Shown here one piece after another: positions 10,366-34,342 of a DNA stretch of 64,000 bases (position 1 is its first letter; each line of letters opens with the position of its first letter). A model generated the notes under the pieces. The model made no database searches. It saw only the letters and a program-made list of their open reading frames with translations, and was not told where the DNA came from. Where the stretch lies: assembly GCA_964019055.1 (NCBI GenBank), contig OZ025216.1:496001-560000 (forward strand). Reading direction: 5' to 3'. The stretch is from Anthopleura xanthogrammica. Its lineage: Eukaryota > Cnidaria > Anthozoa > Actiniaria > Actiniidae. Position numbers and translations under genes: made by a program.

Positions 10366-11250
10366 CATCAATAAAATTAAACAAATCTCTTGTTTTCGAG
10401 CTATAAAAGTCGGAAAACTTTCTAGAAGATGGACCCAAACACGTGGCCCAGCAAGGTCGCTTGAGCAGAGAAAATAGCCCTTAGTACACATTATTTACGT
10501 CAATAAGGTGTACTGAGATATTTTTACTGCTTATAGACACCTCCCAGACAATATTTTGGATTCTTTATATCAAAGAAAATGGTTTTTCAGGCCAAATGTT
10601 CAAACTACCAACCACACTCACCTCAGGACGCCTTTCAAGTGAAGCCACGAGGGGAACCTCGTTTGCATGTATCTCCTGTTGAAGAAATCGGGAAAACGAC
10701 GACTTTACGAAGATTGCACGAAAGAAGACCGAGTGATTGACGAAAAAATCAGTTCCATCCGTGTTAAAGTAAATAGAAAATCATGATTATCAAAAAAATT
10801 AATTTCGGTCGTAAATATAATAATTATCTTTATACGATAGCAATTGGTAACATGTTTGAAGGTATTTTTTGAAGATATGTTTTATCTTCTCGCCTCGATA
10901 ATTTTAAACAAAGCCATTTAAAGATCCATATATTTAATAAAACTTGACAAATCAAATAAACTAGGTGAATGAATTAAGAAATCGTGATATACTAGCGATT
11001 AGTTTTATTTCATTTCTTTTTTGCTGATTTTTAAACTCGAGAAGAGCTCTAGGATTTTTGCTTTGTGCAAGAATATTGTAAAAATTATAATGAATATGAA
11101 CGAATGGATAATAACGTAATATCCTTGTAACATTCTGGAAATCTTGCAGTTTATTTGGTGTCATCCTGTCGGCGTGCCACGACATAATTTAACTGTCCCG
11201 GAACAATCGGGATAAATTCGGGATTTCATGATGTAAGAGATTGTCGTGGA

Positions 11251-11269
11251 CCAATCAGATGTAGACACG
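11251..11269 (+). promoter_or_regulatory. ER stress response element, degenerate copy
   Basis: CCAAT, nine bases, ACACG: one mismatch to the ERSE consensus CCAAT-N9-CCACG. It lies 14 bases upstream of a perfect copy, in the BiP promoter. Confidence 0.65.
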
Positions 11270-11282
11270 GGAGAAGGCTGGA

Positions 11283-11301
11283 CCAATCAGCGCGGGCCAC
11301 G
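11283..11301 (+). promoter_or_regulatory. ER stress response element (ERSE), perfect
   Basis: CCAAT CAGCGCGGG CCACG is an exact CCAAT-N9-CCACG. In vertebrate BiP promoters this site binds NF-Y with ATF6/XBP1. It lies about 134 bases before the start codon of BiP. Confidence 0.88.
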
Positions 11302-11434
11302 CGTGGAGGTAAAGTGAATATGAATCAGTAAGCGTGTTCTATATCAACCAGTATTTCACTCTTCTTACTAGCATTTACTATCTGTATATACTTTTCTGAG
11401 GTGAACGGTGGTTTTGGTCAATTTTTTATATAGA

Positions 11435-14552
<3,118 letters not shown>

Positions 14553-16480
14553 AGACTGTAAATTAATTATTAGGAACGATACAGACAATCAAGAGGAAGA
14601 TCCTCTTCTATATCATGCAGTCTAGTGTTCTGTAATGATACAATTGGTGCAGGAAGATGATGCACCAAAAATGCTAAAGATTTTTGACTCTTCTGACACC
14701 AAAACATTGTGATTCTTAAAACACGTTTTACATGCCTACGAAAATGTTTTTGTAATAGTGTTAAGTACTCTTTCCTTTCTACCCTTCCCTGTCCTGCTGC
14801 AGCCTGCACTCATGTGAATTTTGTCAAAAATAAAAGTTATTATTTATCGTTAGTCCTTGTCTTTTGGTACAAGGACAATGCAAGGCTTTTCTCTAATAAA
14901 AAAAAATTAAATTAAAGTTTTAAAGGTTTTGTAGAGTGTTCATTTCAGATTTCAGAGATGCTGTATAGAGCTGTTAAGTTTGTGACGTATTTGCGGGTCT
15001 GACTGCTCATAAAAACGCTAAAATAAAGCGAAAAATGTTCTCAATGATTTAACCTCCACCTGAAATATTTAAAACTTTGGAGAACAAATCCTGTCATGAA
15101 GAAAAAGTAAAAAAATCTTTATACTAGTAAAAATGCAGCCCTATAACTAGAGTACATTCTACACAGTTTCATTTGATTAATTATTAGTAGGTGGTGATTA
15201 TAGGACAATAACATGACTTTTGGAGGGCATATTGTTTATTTGTAGCCTGTGTAGCATCAATTTTGTGCCCGAGCGCAGCGAGGGTGCAAACACTGCTACA
15301 AGGGCCACAAATAAACAATATGTACGACAAAAGTCATGTTATTATCATCATTAATATACAAGACCAAATTATACAAGGTCTTCAATATCAAAAGTTAGAA
15401 TTTTAATAAAACATTGTCATTCAAAAACAAATCAGATCGAAGCAGGGTGGTTAATGCATTTGCAGCTAGCTTGCTTGATGTTTGGCCCTTTACACTGAAC
15501 GTTTTAGTGAGGGCAGTATATGAGGGCAATATGATATCGATAATTGCATTTTATTTTACAAATCAGCTTATAAGAAATTACAGAATCTAAATTTCCCTTT
15601 TTAAATGTATTTTTTTTCTTTCAGATTTTCCTATCCCCTCCCCCCTGGTAAAATAGTTCCTCTTTCTCCCTAGGGGGTGGGGGAAGGGAGAAGCAAAAAG
15701 ACACATCCTGCATAGCAAACATAGCATGAATTGAAGCAAATAACTACTATCACAAATCCTCAGTTTATTTGTTGCAATTTGTATGCAATGAAAAAGTAAT
15801 ATACAATGTGACCCTATTATGAAATAACACTTGTACACATGCAAGGTTTTTGAAATGTGTTGTCGGTTATAAATTAGTGCCAGGCTGAGAAGCATGAACA
15901 AGTATGACTTCTGTTTGTCTATGATATCCATAGCTACACATGTCGTTTATAAGAGCTGATATATAATACAGTAATTTACAGTAATACATGGGCTACTGGC
16001 GAGCATATACTGTCCAGAAAAAAAGGGAAATGCATGGTATGGGTTATTTGTACCTTGAAACATCTTGGGAGACAGTTCTTTTTAAACAACCAAATCGTTT
16101 TGCATCAAATGTGTTACAGTGTGATGAGCTAAAGTATGACCACATAATTTATTTGCATTCTTCTATGCTTTTACATGCATTATTTGGTAAGACCAGCCAG
16201 CTTCACATCGAAATTTGTCGGTGTAACATACAAAAGGCAGCGTATAGTAGTATGTGAATACATTACATGAGGTCATACTTTTGCACGTCCTGCTGCAAGT
16301 GTGGTAGTGATAATGTTCCAAGAAAATATTTTCCAAGGTTTCATTTCCCATACTAAATGAAATGTGAAGAATGACACATATACAATATTATCTAAACTTT
16401 CTCACTGAACTGTCCAACTAATTTACAACTTTGTGGTTCATACATGTCCTGCAAGTAAGAATAAGCTAGTTTTTTGTATC
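14553..16480. other. Intergenic between BiP and COP1 3' ends
   Basis: Convergent 3' regions. BiP 3' UTR with AATAAA near 14829 and 14894. A foldback element at 15205-15345. Likely COP1 3' UTR on the right (minus-strand AATAAA near 16150). No coding exon seen. Confidence 0.55.
15205..15345. repeat. Foldback element with GAGCGCAGCGAG loop
   Basis: Left arm AATAACATGACTTTTGGAGG to ATATTGTTTATTTGTAGC. The right arm is its reverse complement with small gaps. The loop contains CCCGAGCGCAGCGAGGG. A similar loop (GTGAGCGCAGTGAACGAG) sits in the foldback at 59524. Confidence 0.7.
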
Positions 16481-24428
<7,948 letters not shown>

Positions 24429-24865
24429 TGATCTTACACAACACAAAACGAAACCTTAGCTATCACTATATGAGCAAAAAGTAGGACGACGTTGACAAAT
24501 ACATTAAAAAATCAGGATAAATTGACGTCCATAACAAACTTTTAATCAGAGCATTTTACTGTAGTAATGCTGGTACCCAACCGCCTTTGATCTCTCTTTA
24601 CCGTTAGGAGACGAAGTATGACCGGAAGTAAAATGTCTTACCCACAATGCTTTGAAGGTGACGACCGGAAGTAAAGTGATGCAGGTAGATTGGGTTCCCT
24701 GTGTTTTACCCACAATCCTCACGCTACATGATAGCTGTGTTCGACTTTATTCACGTGTCGAACAACATCTCTTAGTTTATCGTTATATTTTCTACCTTTT
24801 TTCACTGTTTCTCACTCCTGTAGGTTTACAGAAGGACGCATCTATAATTTAACTGTTTGAATTTC
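24429..24865. promoter_or_regulatory. Divergent COP1/WDR5 promoter region
   Basis: 437 bases between the start codons. Two copies of a GACCGGAAGTAAA motif (near 24620 and 24662; ETS-type CCGGAAGT), two ACCCACAAT motifs, and CCGTTAGGAGACG. No TATA box evident. ETS sites fit housekeeping divergent promoters. Confidence 0.6.
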
Positions 24866-28364
<3,499 letters not shown>

Positions 28365-29416
28365 CCAAAAGACACAGAATGGCTTTGTAAACTTTGTCAT
28401 TACTTTCCATATACCCAATGTATAAAGATAAATATGAACCTGCAGACTTTGCCTCGTGCAACAGTATACTGTATACCGCCAAAAACACTGACATGTAGTA
28501 TTTTGTACAGTAAAAGATTAACCCTCAGTTTTCAACTAGTTTTATTTAAATAAAGTAAAAACGTCCAAATGGTATTCTATCAATTTTATTTCTTGTACCT
28601 ACATGTAATGGCCATTTTATTCTTGTCTATAGTACTCATTAGCTTTATTACAAATCTGGCAAATAATAGGCAAATAAAAACCTTTCCATAAATCTATTAG
28701 TGTTAATAGGCAGTTCATCTATAGCAGAGTTTATACATTTGAATGCTAATATGTACATGTACTAGCAGGTGACAAAAGTCATGGCTGCCATGTTGATTGA
28801 TAACAAAAGAGACCAGGACCAAATCTTTTGTCTATGACATCACATGCACAAGGACAAAGACATGGCTGCCATGTTGATTGATAACAAAAGAGACCAGGAC
28901 CAAATCTTTTGTCTACGACATGACATGCACAAGGCTAAGCCACTTTGGTCGATATAACAAAAGAGATGAAATCAACCAAGATGATAGCTGAGTGCTTGTA
29001 GACTATTCTAATGCTTATGCTAAATGTCTACCTCAGACACTGAATAAAATCATGAAGTCTTTTTACATGTAAAATCAATCTCTATATTTGTCTTCCCATT
29101 GAAGCATACAAATAAAATAAGTGTTCTTTTCAAAGAGTGGTCTCGTCATTCTTAAGGTAGATCAAGGAAATTTTGAAAAGGCGCAAATATTACCAGTACT
29201 TTTAAAGGGGGAAAAATAATAGAAACATTAAGAACCAAGAGAAAGGAAATGGGAAAATCAAGGAAAATCGTAATATTAAATTACTTTGCGGGATACCTGT
29301 GGTATTCTGGAAACCACAGGAAACCCATTGAGATATAGCATCGTGAACAATTGTGGCCACGAGGACTGCCAGACAGTAGCCACAAAGGATGGTAGGGCCG
29401 GTCTCTGAATATTAAA
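28365..29416. other. Intergenic between WDR5 and DUSP12
   Basis: WDR5 3' UTR to about 28575, then a tandem pair of about 74-base repeats (28784-28930), then AT-rich sequence without recognisable features up to the DUSP12 leader. Confidence 0.55.
28784..28930. repeat. Tandem duplication of a dispersed CATGGCTGCCATGTTGATTG repeat
   Basis: Two adjacent copies (about 28784-28856 and 28857-28930), each with CATGGCTGCCATGTTGATTG, ACCAGGACCAAATC and TTTTGTC. They differ by only a few bases. Diverged relatives occur at about 7249-7330 and 27756-27835. Confidence 0.85.
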
Positions 29417-31429
29417 ATGAAACTGGTAAAGCCTGGGCTCTTTATTGGCACAAGAGAGGATGCAAACAACAAAGACAATCTTAAACAATGTAATATAAAG
29501 CGTGTATTGACCGTTGATATCCAAGTGCCTGATGACCTGCAGTGTGGTCCAGACAAGATTACAAGATTACATGTTGACCGCCTGGATGAACCAACAGCTG
29601 ACCTTCTCTCATCATTTGATAGATGTATTCAGTTTATCGAAGAGGGAATAACAAATAATGAAGCAGTTCTTGTCCACTGGTATAATCATCATTATCATAC
29701 ATGCATGTTACAGTACATACAACTTGCATCCATATTTAGAATGTTTAATAATCCATTAATCATCAATAGTGATGATCGATGATGATGATTTTTTGTGTTA
29801 AGTCTTTCAGGGGTGTCTCGAAGTGTCACAGTTGTTCTTGCATACCTTATGAAAACTGAAAATCTGACATTAGATAAAGCTGTTAGCAGATTAAGACAAG
29901 TTTATTCACCCGACAAAGTCAAGTGAGTTGATAATCATGTGACATAGAAATATTAATAATATCCATATATAACATCTCCCTATTAGCAGAACTTGAGGAA
30001 AAAACTGGGTTGACATTCCAGTGCATTGTGGGACTGTTTTAGGTGACATATTTCCAAGACGGCATCTATTTCGTCCCCTAAAACTGTCCCACAATAACCC
30101 TTTTGTTTGATTTTGCAGTCCAAATCCCGGATTTTTGCACCAACTCAGACTTTATGAAGAAATGGGAAATACAGTTGATGAATCTAGTAAAGTTTTCAAA
30201 CAGTTCAGACTAAACTTGCTTGCTGATCAAATTAAAGGTAATTTTATACAACAAGTTTGTAAAGGAATTTGCATTGATCTTGTAGCTTGATTCATATTTT
30301 ACATATAATTACAAATGTTGTTCATATTTTCACCAGAAAATGGGGGTGCCAATGAAGAATTGATGTCAGAATTTCTAAAGGAAGCCACCTCCAGGAATGC
30401 TACAACCACTGCCACCAGTGATCTACAACAATACAAGTGCAAGAAGTGCAGGCAAGACATGATACATGATGAAATTATCTTCTCATTTTCCCCATCACAG
30501 CAGTTGTGAGAGGGGTGACTAGTCACCCCCTATTGCGCCAAAATAAGATGTGTTTATAACTGAAAGCAATTTTTATCCAGTTAAACTTTCACTTGGTTTA
30601 CTTGGAGCTCTCAGCTCTCTTGGACACCATATATTCACCATTTTACCACCTTTTATGGGTTTCCTGTGGTATTGGTGTGAAGTACCCTATAACAGTCACT
30701 TCCCTTTTAAAAATCCTGGATCCACCCCTGATGCCATAATCTTGAATGAGGTATTTTCCATCTTCAGAATGACACTATTTCATTCAACAAGTATTGTTGA
30801 ACATGAACCAAGTCAAGGATCTCATTTATTTGGCTGGCAAAAACCAAACAACCAGACGACTGGTTTAGGTCCCAATGATGTGTCCTGTACTTCAATATTT
30901 ATTGATCCTGTTGAATGGATGTCATCATTTCTGCTAGGATCCATTGAGGGGAAGGTAAATTCCAAACTACTCTATAATTTTTTGTGGCTTCAAAGTTTTT
31001 ACAGACCACTTAATTAGGCTAAATGTTATATAATTTTAATATGTAACTTTTTTAATAAGTAATCTGTATATATTTATGAAATAAAGCTAGATAAAAGCTG
31101 TTAATTGAAAAATAATGTCATTATGCATTTTGTATATATTTAACAGCTTCTTTGTCCAAAGTGTAATTGCAGACTGGGATCTTTCAACTGGTCAGGTGAG
31201 GGCTAGTGTTACTTTGAGTCACAGCTGCACGTTTTAAGAGGATAGGGTCATGTGACCTGTTAGTGCAAGTCGTCCATAAAGTATTGATGAAAAATTCTCT
31301 TCTTTATGATCCTCTTTTGCAGGAATGCAATGCTCTTGTGCTACATGGATAACTCCAGCCTTTCAGTTCCATAAAAACAAGATAGACAAAGTTTTCAAGA
31401 TCAATTATGAATTACCATCACATACATAA
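29417..31429 (+). CDS. DUSP12: Dual-specificity phosphatase 12 (zinc-binding)
   Basis: Seven exons: 29417-29679, 29803-29922, 30119-30237, 30337-30451, 30768-30954, 31147-31195 and 31323-31429, 960 bases, 319 residues (human 340). The catalytic loop is HCLSGVSRS, built across the exon 1/2 border (HCX5R kept; human HCHAGVSRS). The C-terminal zinc domain has YKCKKC, LLCPKC and CSC, then WITPAFQFHKNKID, all DUSP12 signatures (yeast Yvh1 relative, which acts in 60S ribosome maturation). Exon 4 leaves at AAGTGCAG/GCAAGA, a GC-AG intron, because only that joint restores CKKCRMTLFHSTSIVEH. Read-through gives a stop soon after. The intron carries a repeat element. Tail to tail with the next gene, 233 bases. 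Confidence 0.94.
29992..30113. mobile_element. Foldback element copy in DUSP12 intron 2
   Basis: Contains AACTTGAGGAAAAAACTGGG, GCATTGTGGGACTGTTTTAG and the inverse CTAAAACTGTCCCACAATAA. Near-identical modules form the element at 34741-34892. Confidence 0.7.
30512..30735. mobile_element. Probable MITE inserted in DUSP12 GC-AG intron
   Basis: Left GAGGGGTGACTAGTCACCCC, right CCTGGATCCACCCCTG. The right end matches the GTGGCGGATCCAG / CTGGATCCACCCTTG ends of the element at about 53640-53810. Confidence 0.45.
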
Positions 31430-31662
31430 AAGTCTCAGTAAATAATGGAATACATATTGAACTTAGGAAACATGAAATTTCTTCGACCAGGGTGTGAATT
31501 GTAAACTGTTGGAAAATTATTTTTAATATATATATTATATATAACTTATTATATGAAAAAACAATTAACAGGATTAGATGATAATTGTCTGAACAATAAA
31601 AAATATAAAACATAAACTTAACCTGTTAAAATGTTCAGTCTTTTCATATAGTGTTTGTATAT

Positions 31663-33362
31663 TTATGCTACACTACAAAATGCAATCTTTTGGCAATTGA
31701 TAACAATGGTATCATGAGGTTTGCAATCCCTCTTTGTTTTTAAAATTGTATCTTCTAATAACTTATAATTATTATGACTATTGTCTGTTGTGTGATCTGA
31801 AGAAGAAGTCAAAGCACTGTTATCACTTTGCTTAGTGTCCTGCTTCTCATTGTTTGTGTCAAGAGTGGTTGGTGGTGGATTGTCTGTGAGCTGCTTTGCT
31901 TTGACAGGTCTCCTGGTCAAAACCCTCATCAGCATTTTTGATACTTGGTTTCTCGTCACCAATTTAAGTCTTGAAACTGATACTTCTGTACATTGTTGAT
32001 GGAGAGGAACTTTATTGTAGTCTGGAATAACTTCATCATACTCTTCTGCTATCCAATTTAATTCTGCAGACCAATCTTGCTGCTTAGCACTCAAACCTCT
32101 TGCCTCATTCACTTCAGATAATATAGCAATCTCCTTTGCTAGCTTACTTGGCTTTTGTGGGGCATTCCCACCCACCAACACTTCATATGTCATGGTATTT
32201 GTATTGTGAAAGTGGTTTAGTATGTTGTCTGTCAAAACTTCTACATTTGCTGGAACTCTTGCTTTCTTTCTGCCCCATCTATGCCAAGCAACACACAGAA
32301 AATCTCTCACTTGACCAACTTGTTTTTCCAAGGAAATTTCTTCCATGATAATGTTCCATAGTATCTATGGAATACATATAAAATTAAGTTTAGTGTACAA
32401 ATTTTCTTTCCTTTTTTCTTTCTGAGTAAGAATTATTTAATTTGCAGGACCCCACCCCCTCCCACCTCTATATAAATAATGAAGGGTCCCTGATATTATA
32501 TAGATGAATGTAGATGGAAGTTAACCTTGATTCATCAAGTTGACAAGACTGTAACATTTTTGTTACATACCTTTTGTAAACTTGTTATTTTGTTTAGTAG
32601 TAATAACTGTCCTCCTGTGATGTAAGTAAAAGCTGCATACAAGTCCCTGCAGAATGTTGCACAGCAATTCGTTTCTTCTATGCAATACAGTGTAACTCCC
32701 ATTGCAGCCAGACGACGGCATGTGAGTAGTGGGTCCTCGTGATATACTTGTTCTGCTGTGCTGCTGGAGCTTTCTGTAGGTTGGTCGTTGTCATTGTCAT
32801 CCTGTCTTGCATCATCTCCATTATATGAATCATGAAATGGTAGTGTATTGCCTACACAATAAAAAATATTAGATGTAATTACAATCAGAATAACAACCCT
32901 TGCACTAGTTGCTTTTCTTGCTGGTTTTCTATAAGCTACAAGAAGAAATGTATATCGTTGGATAATATTGCATTTTACAACTGTAATTTCTCTACAGTAC
33001 GAAAGAAAACCCCTTTGGCATAGTGGAAAAAAGCACGTGTACTTACTCATGATAAAGCAAATCTTGACAGCATTTTCTCTAAAGCTGAGTTTGGTAACAT
33101 GTTGAAGGGGATTCCCCTGTACTTGTGGTAGCTCGCTGATCTTGGAAGAAGACGAAGTAGCGGTAAAATCAATAGTACGACTCAAAAACACATTATTACC
33201 GAGCTTGGGGTCGTAGTTATTAGTAAAGTGTATTGAAGCCACTTTGAAGCCATTCGATGATTTTGAAACTCGTCGAATATAACGCGAAATGGCTCTCTTC
33301 GTATTTGACTGTGTCGGTCCGACCACGAACACCAAATCAACCGGTTTACGCTCGATTTCCAT
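31663..33362 (-). CDS. Uncharacterised protein with N-terminal von Willebrand A-like fold
   Basis: Three exons: 33362-33047, 32851-32571 and 32364-31663, 1299 bases, 432 residues. The N-terminus KPVDLVFVVGPTQSNTKRAI looks like a VWA strand and helix with the MIDAS DxSxS replaced by GPTQSN. Residues around 170-195 (ETNCCATFCRDLYAAFTYIT followed by GGQLLLL) resemble the end of VWA domains of alpha-kinase type proteins (DFYCALALKTGGQ). Between lies an acidic insert (DDARQDDNDNDQ). The C-terminal 230 residues are charged, with WHRWGRKKARVPANVEVLTD and a Thr/Ser/Asp-rich tail. No signal peptide or membrane span. I do not recognise the family by name. If it is a VWA domain it probably lacks metal binding. 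Confidence 0.8.
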
Positions 33363-34342
33363 GAGTTTTTTTATCCTGTCATGTACTGCAGTCGAGAATA
33401 AGGAGAATACTTCAAAGTATAAGATAAGAATGAACTATATGCAGTGGGAATAGCTTTTTATTGTGTGTTACGAGATATTCTTGACGATTGCATCAGTTGT
33501 AAACAGAGCACCAACCATTGCACCATAACTTGAAACCGGAACCGGAAGTACAAATTAACTAGTTGGGCTTCCTGTGTCAGGTAGAAGGTTGTTCTGGACG
33601 TGATTTCATCATATTTTTACTCTTGATTTTCTCTTTCTTTTTTATTCGTTTTTAGGTGACAAAGCAGTGATCTTATATCAAGACATCAATCTTGAATATT
33701 TAGGAAAAAATTCTAAATAAATTCAAACTGTCCATACAATAAAAGTGTAAAAGACATCATCAGGTTGTATAATTATCTTATACAATCACGGTGAATATGT
33801 TATTAGGTTAATATCTAGATATTGAACCTAATAGCAGGTCTTTATCTAGATACAAACCTTGAATTTGTAATAAGGAATTCTTTCGTCATTGCAAACTCAA
33901 TGTATCAGATGAGCAGAGTTGCAGAAGCTCACCTTAATGGCGTTGCTTATAGTCAACCCTGCTGCATGGTTCAAAAAGATTGAGTTTGAAAGTTCATGAC
34001 ATCACATAATATCAACCTGACCATTTCTCCATGTGGAATGAGCGAAAACAGTGAAAGTGCTGTGGCCATCTGGCTTTATATTGCTTATTGCCTCCATTCT
34101 TGGTATTCATCACTTACATAAAATAACAATACAATTTTTTTTAATGTTGATTATTTAATAAAAGAATATTACAGCTATTTGATTGCATGCTTAATAAATA
34201 ATAAATTGATTAAAGATTAGACAATTAAAATAACACCATCTCTTAGTCATTTTATTCCAAATTTTATGCTAGTTATCAGCAACTGGCTTATGAAGTAAAA
34301 TATCCCATTATTTAGAAAATTTATAAATAGTGGTCAATAGAA
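33363..34342. other. Intergenic upstream of the VWA-like gene and downstream of the C6orf136-like gene
   Basis: Holds an ETS-type ACCGGAAGTAC near 33542 close to the VWA-like gene start, then AT-rich sequence. A duplicated TATCTAGATA-containing stretch lies near 33812-33852. No exon or RNA gene recognised. Confidence 0.5.

Larger units (their letters stand above)
8255..10730 (-). ncRNA. GAS5: GAS5-like spliced snoRNA host gene
   Basis: Seven small exons with good splice borders can be drawn on the minus strand: about 10730-10622, 9809-9783, 9512-9475, 9283-9236, 8818-8765, 8572-8520 and 8341-8255. AATAAA signals lie near 8256-8275. No single frame stays open through all of them: exon 6 puts TAG in the frame used by exons 4-5, and the frame open in exons 6-7 is broken earlier. 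Each intron holds at least one box C/D snoRNA candidate. The guides match from memory human GAS5 snoRNAs 74, 76, 44/77, 79 and 80, plus SNORD24. A pyrimidine run CTTCTTTC near 10721-10729 suits a 5'TOP start, as in GAS5. The product is therefore probably the intronic snoRNAs, with the spliced exons as by-product. The first exon and transcript ends are inferred. The gene is divergent from BiP. Confidence 0.78.
10736..11434. promoter_or_regulatory. HSPA5: Divergent region between snoRNA host and BiP
   Basis: About 700 bases between the divergent transcripts. The right third (11200-11430) carries two CCAAT-N9 stress elements and a GC-rich stretch, then AGTGAATATGAATC and a CTATATC that could serve as TATA-like elements. 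The left two thirds are AT-rich and show nothing else I can name. Confidence 0.6.

Noticed and set aside
8299..10700. Protein-coding reading of the minus-strand small exons (EYPYGKMLHEKNCLRIWEPLKK, AAYETLCQPFVLQCK, SYFHLEVPRAVSTMPGFVHK fragments)
   Set aside because: Exon phases cannot be joined into one open frame: the frame of exons 2-5 meets TAG at the start of exon 6, and exon 1 ends in the wrong phase. The introns carry snoRNAs, so a non-coding host fits better.
15587..16351. Several 60-110-codon frames downstream of COP1
   Set aside because: No splice support, no recognisable family, AT-rich composition; most likely 3' UTR and spacer.
30452..30509. DUSP12 exon 4 continuing to the stop after FSPSQQL
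   Set aside because: Would truncate the zinc domain; the GC-AG joint restores the family sequence exactly in frame. Kept only as a possible minor isoform.
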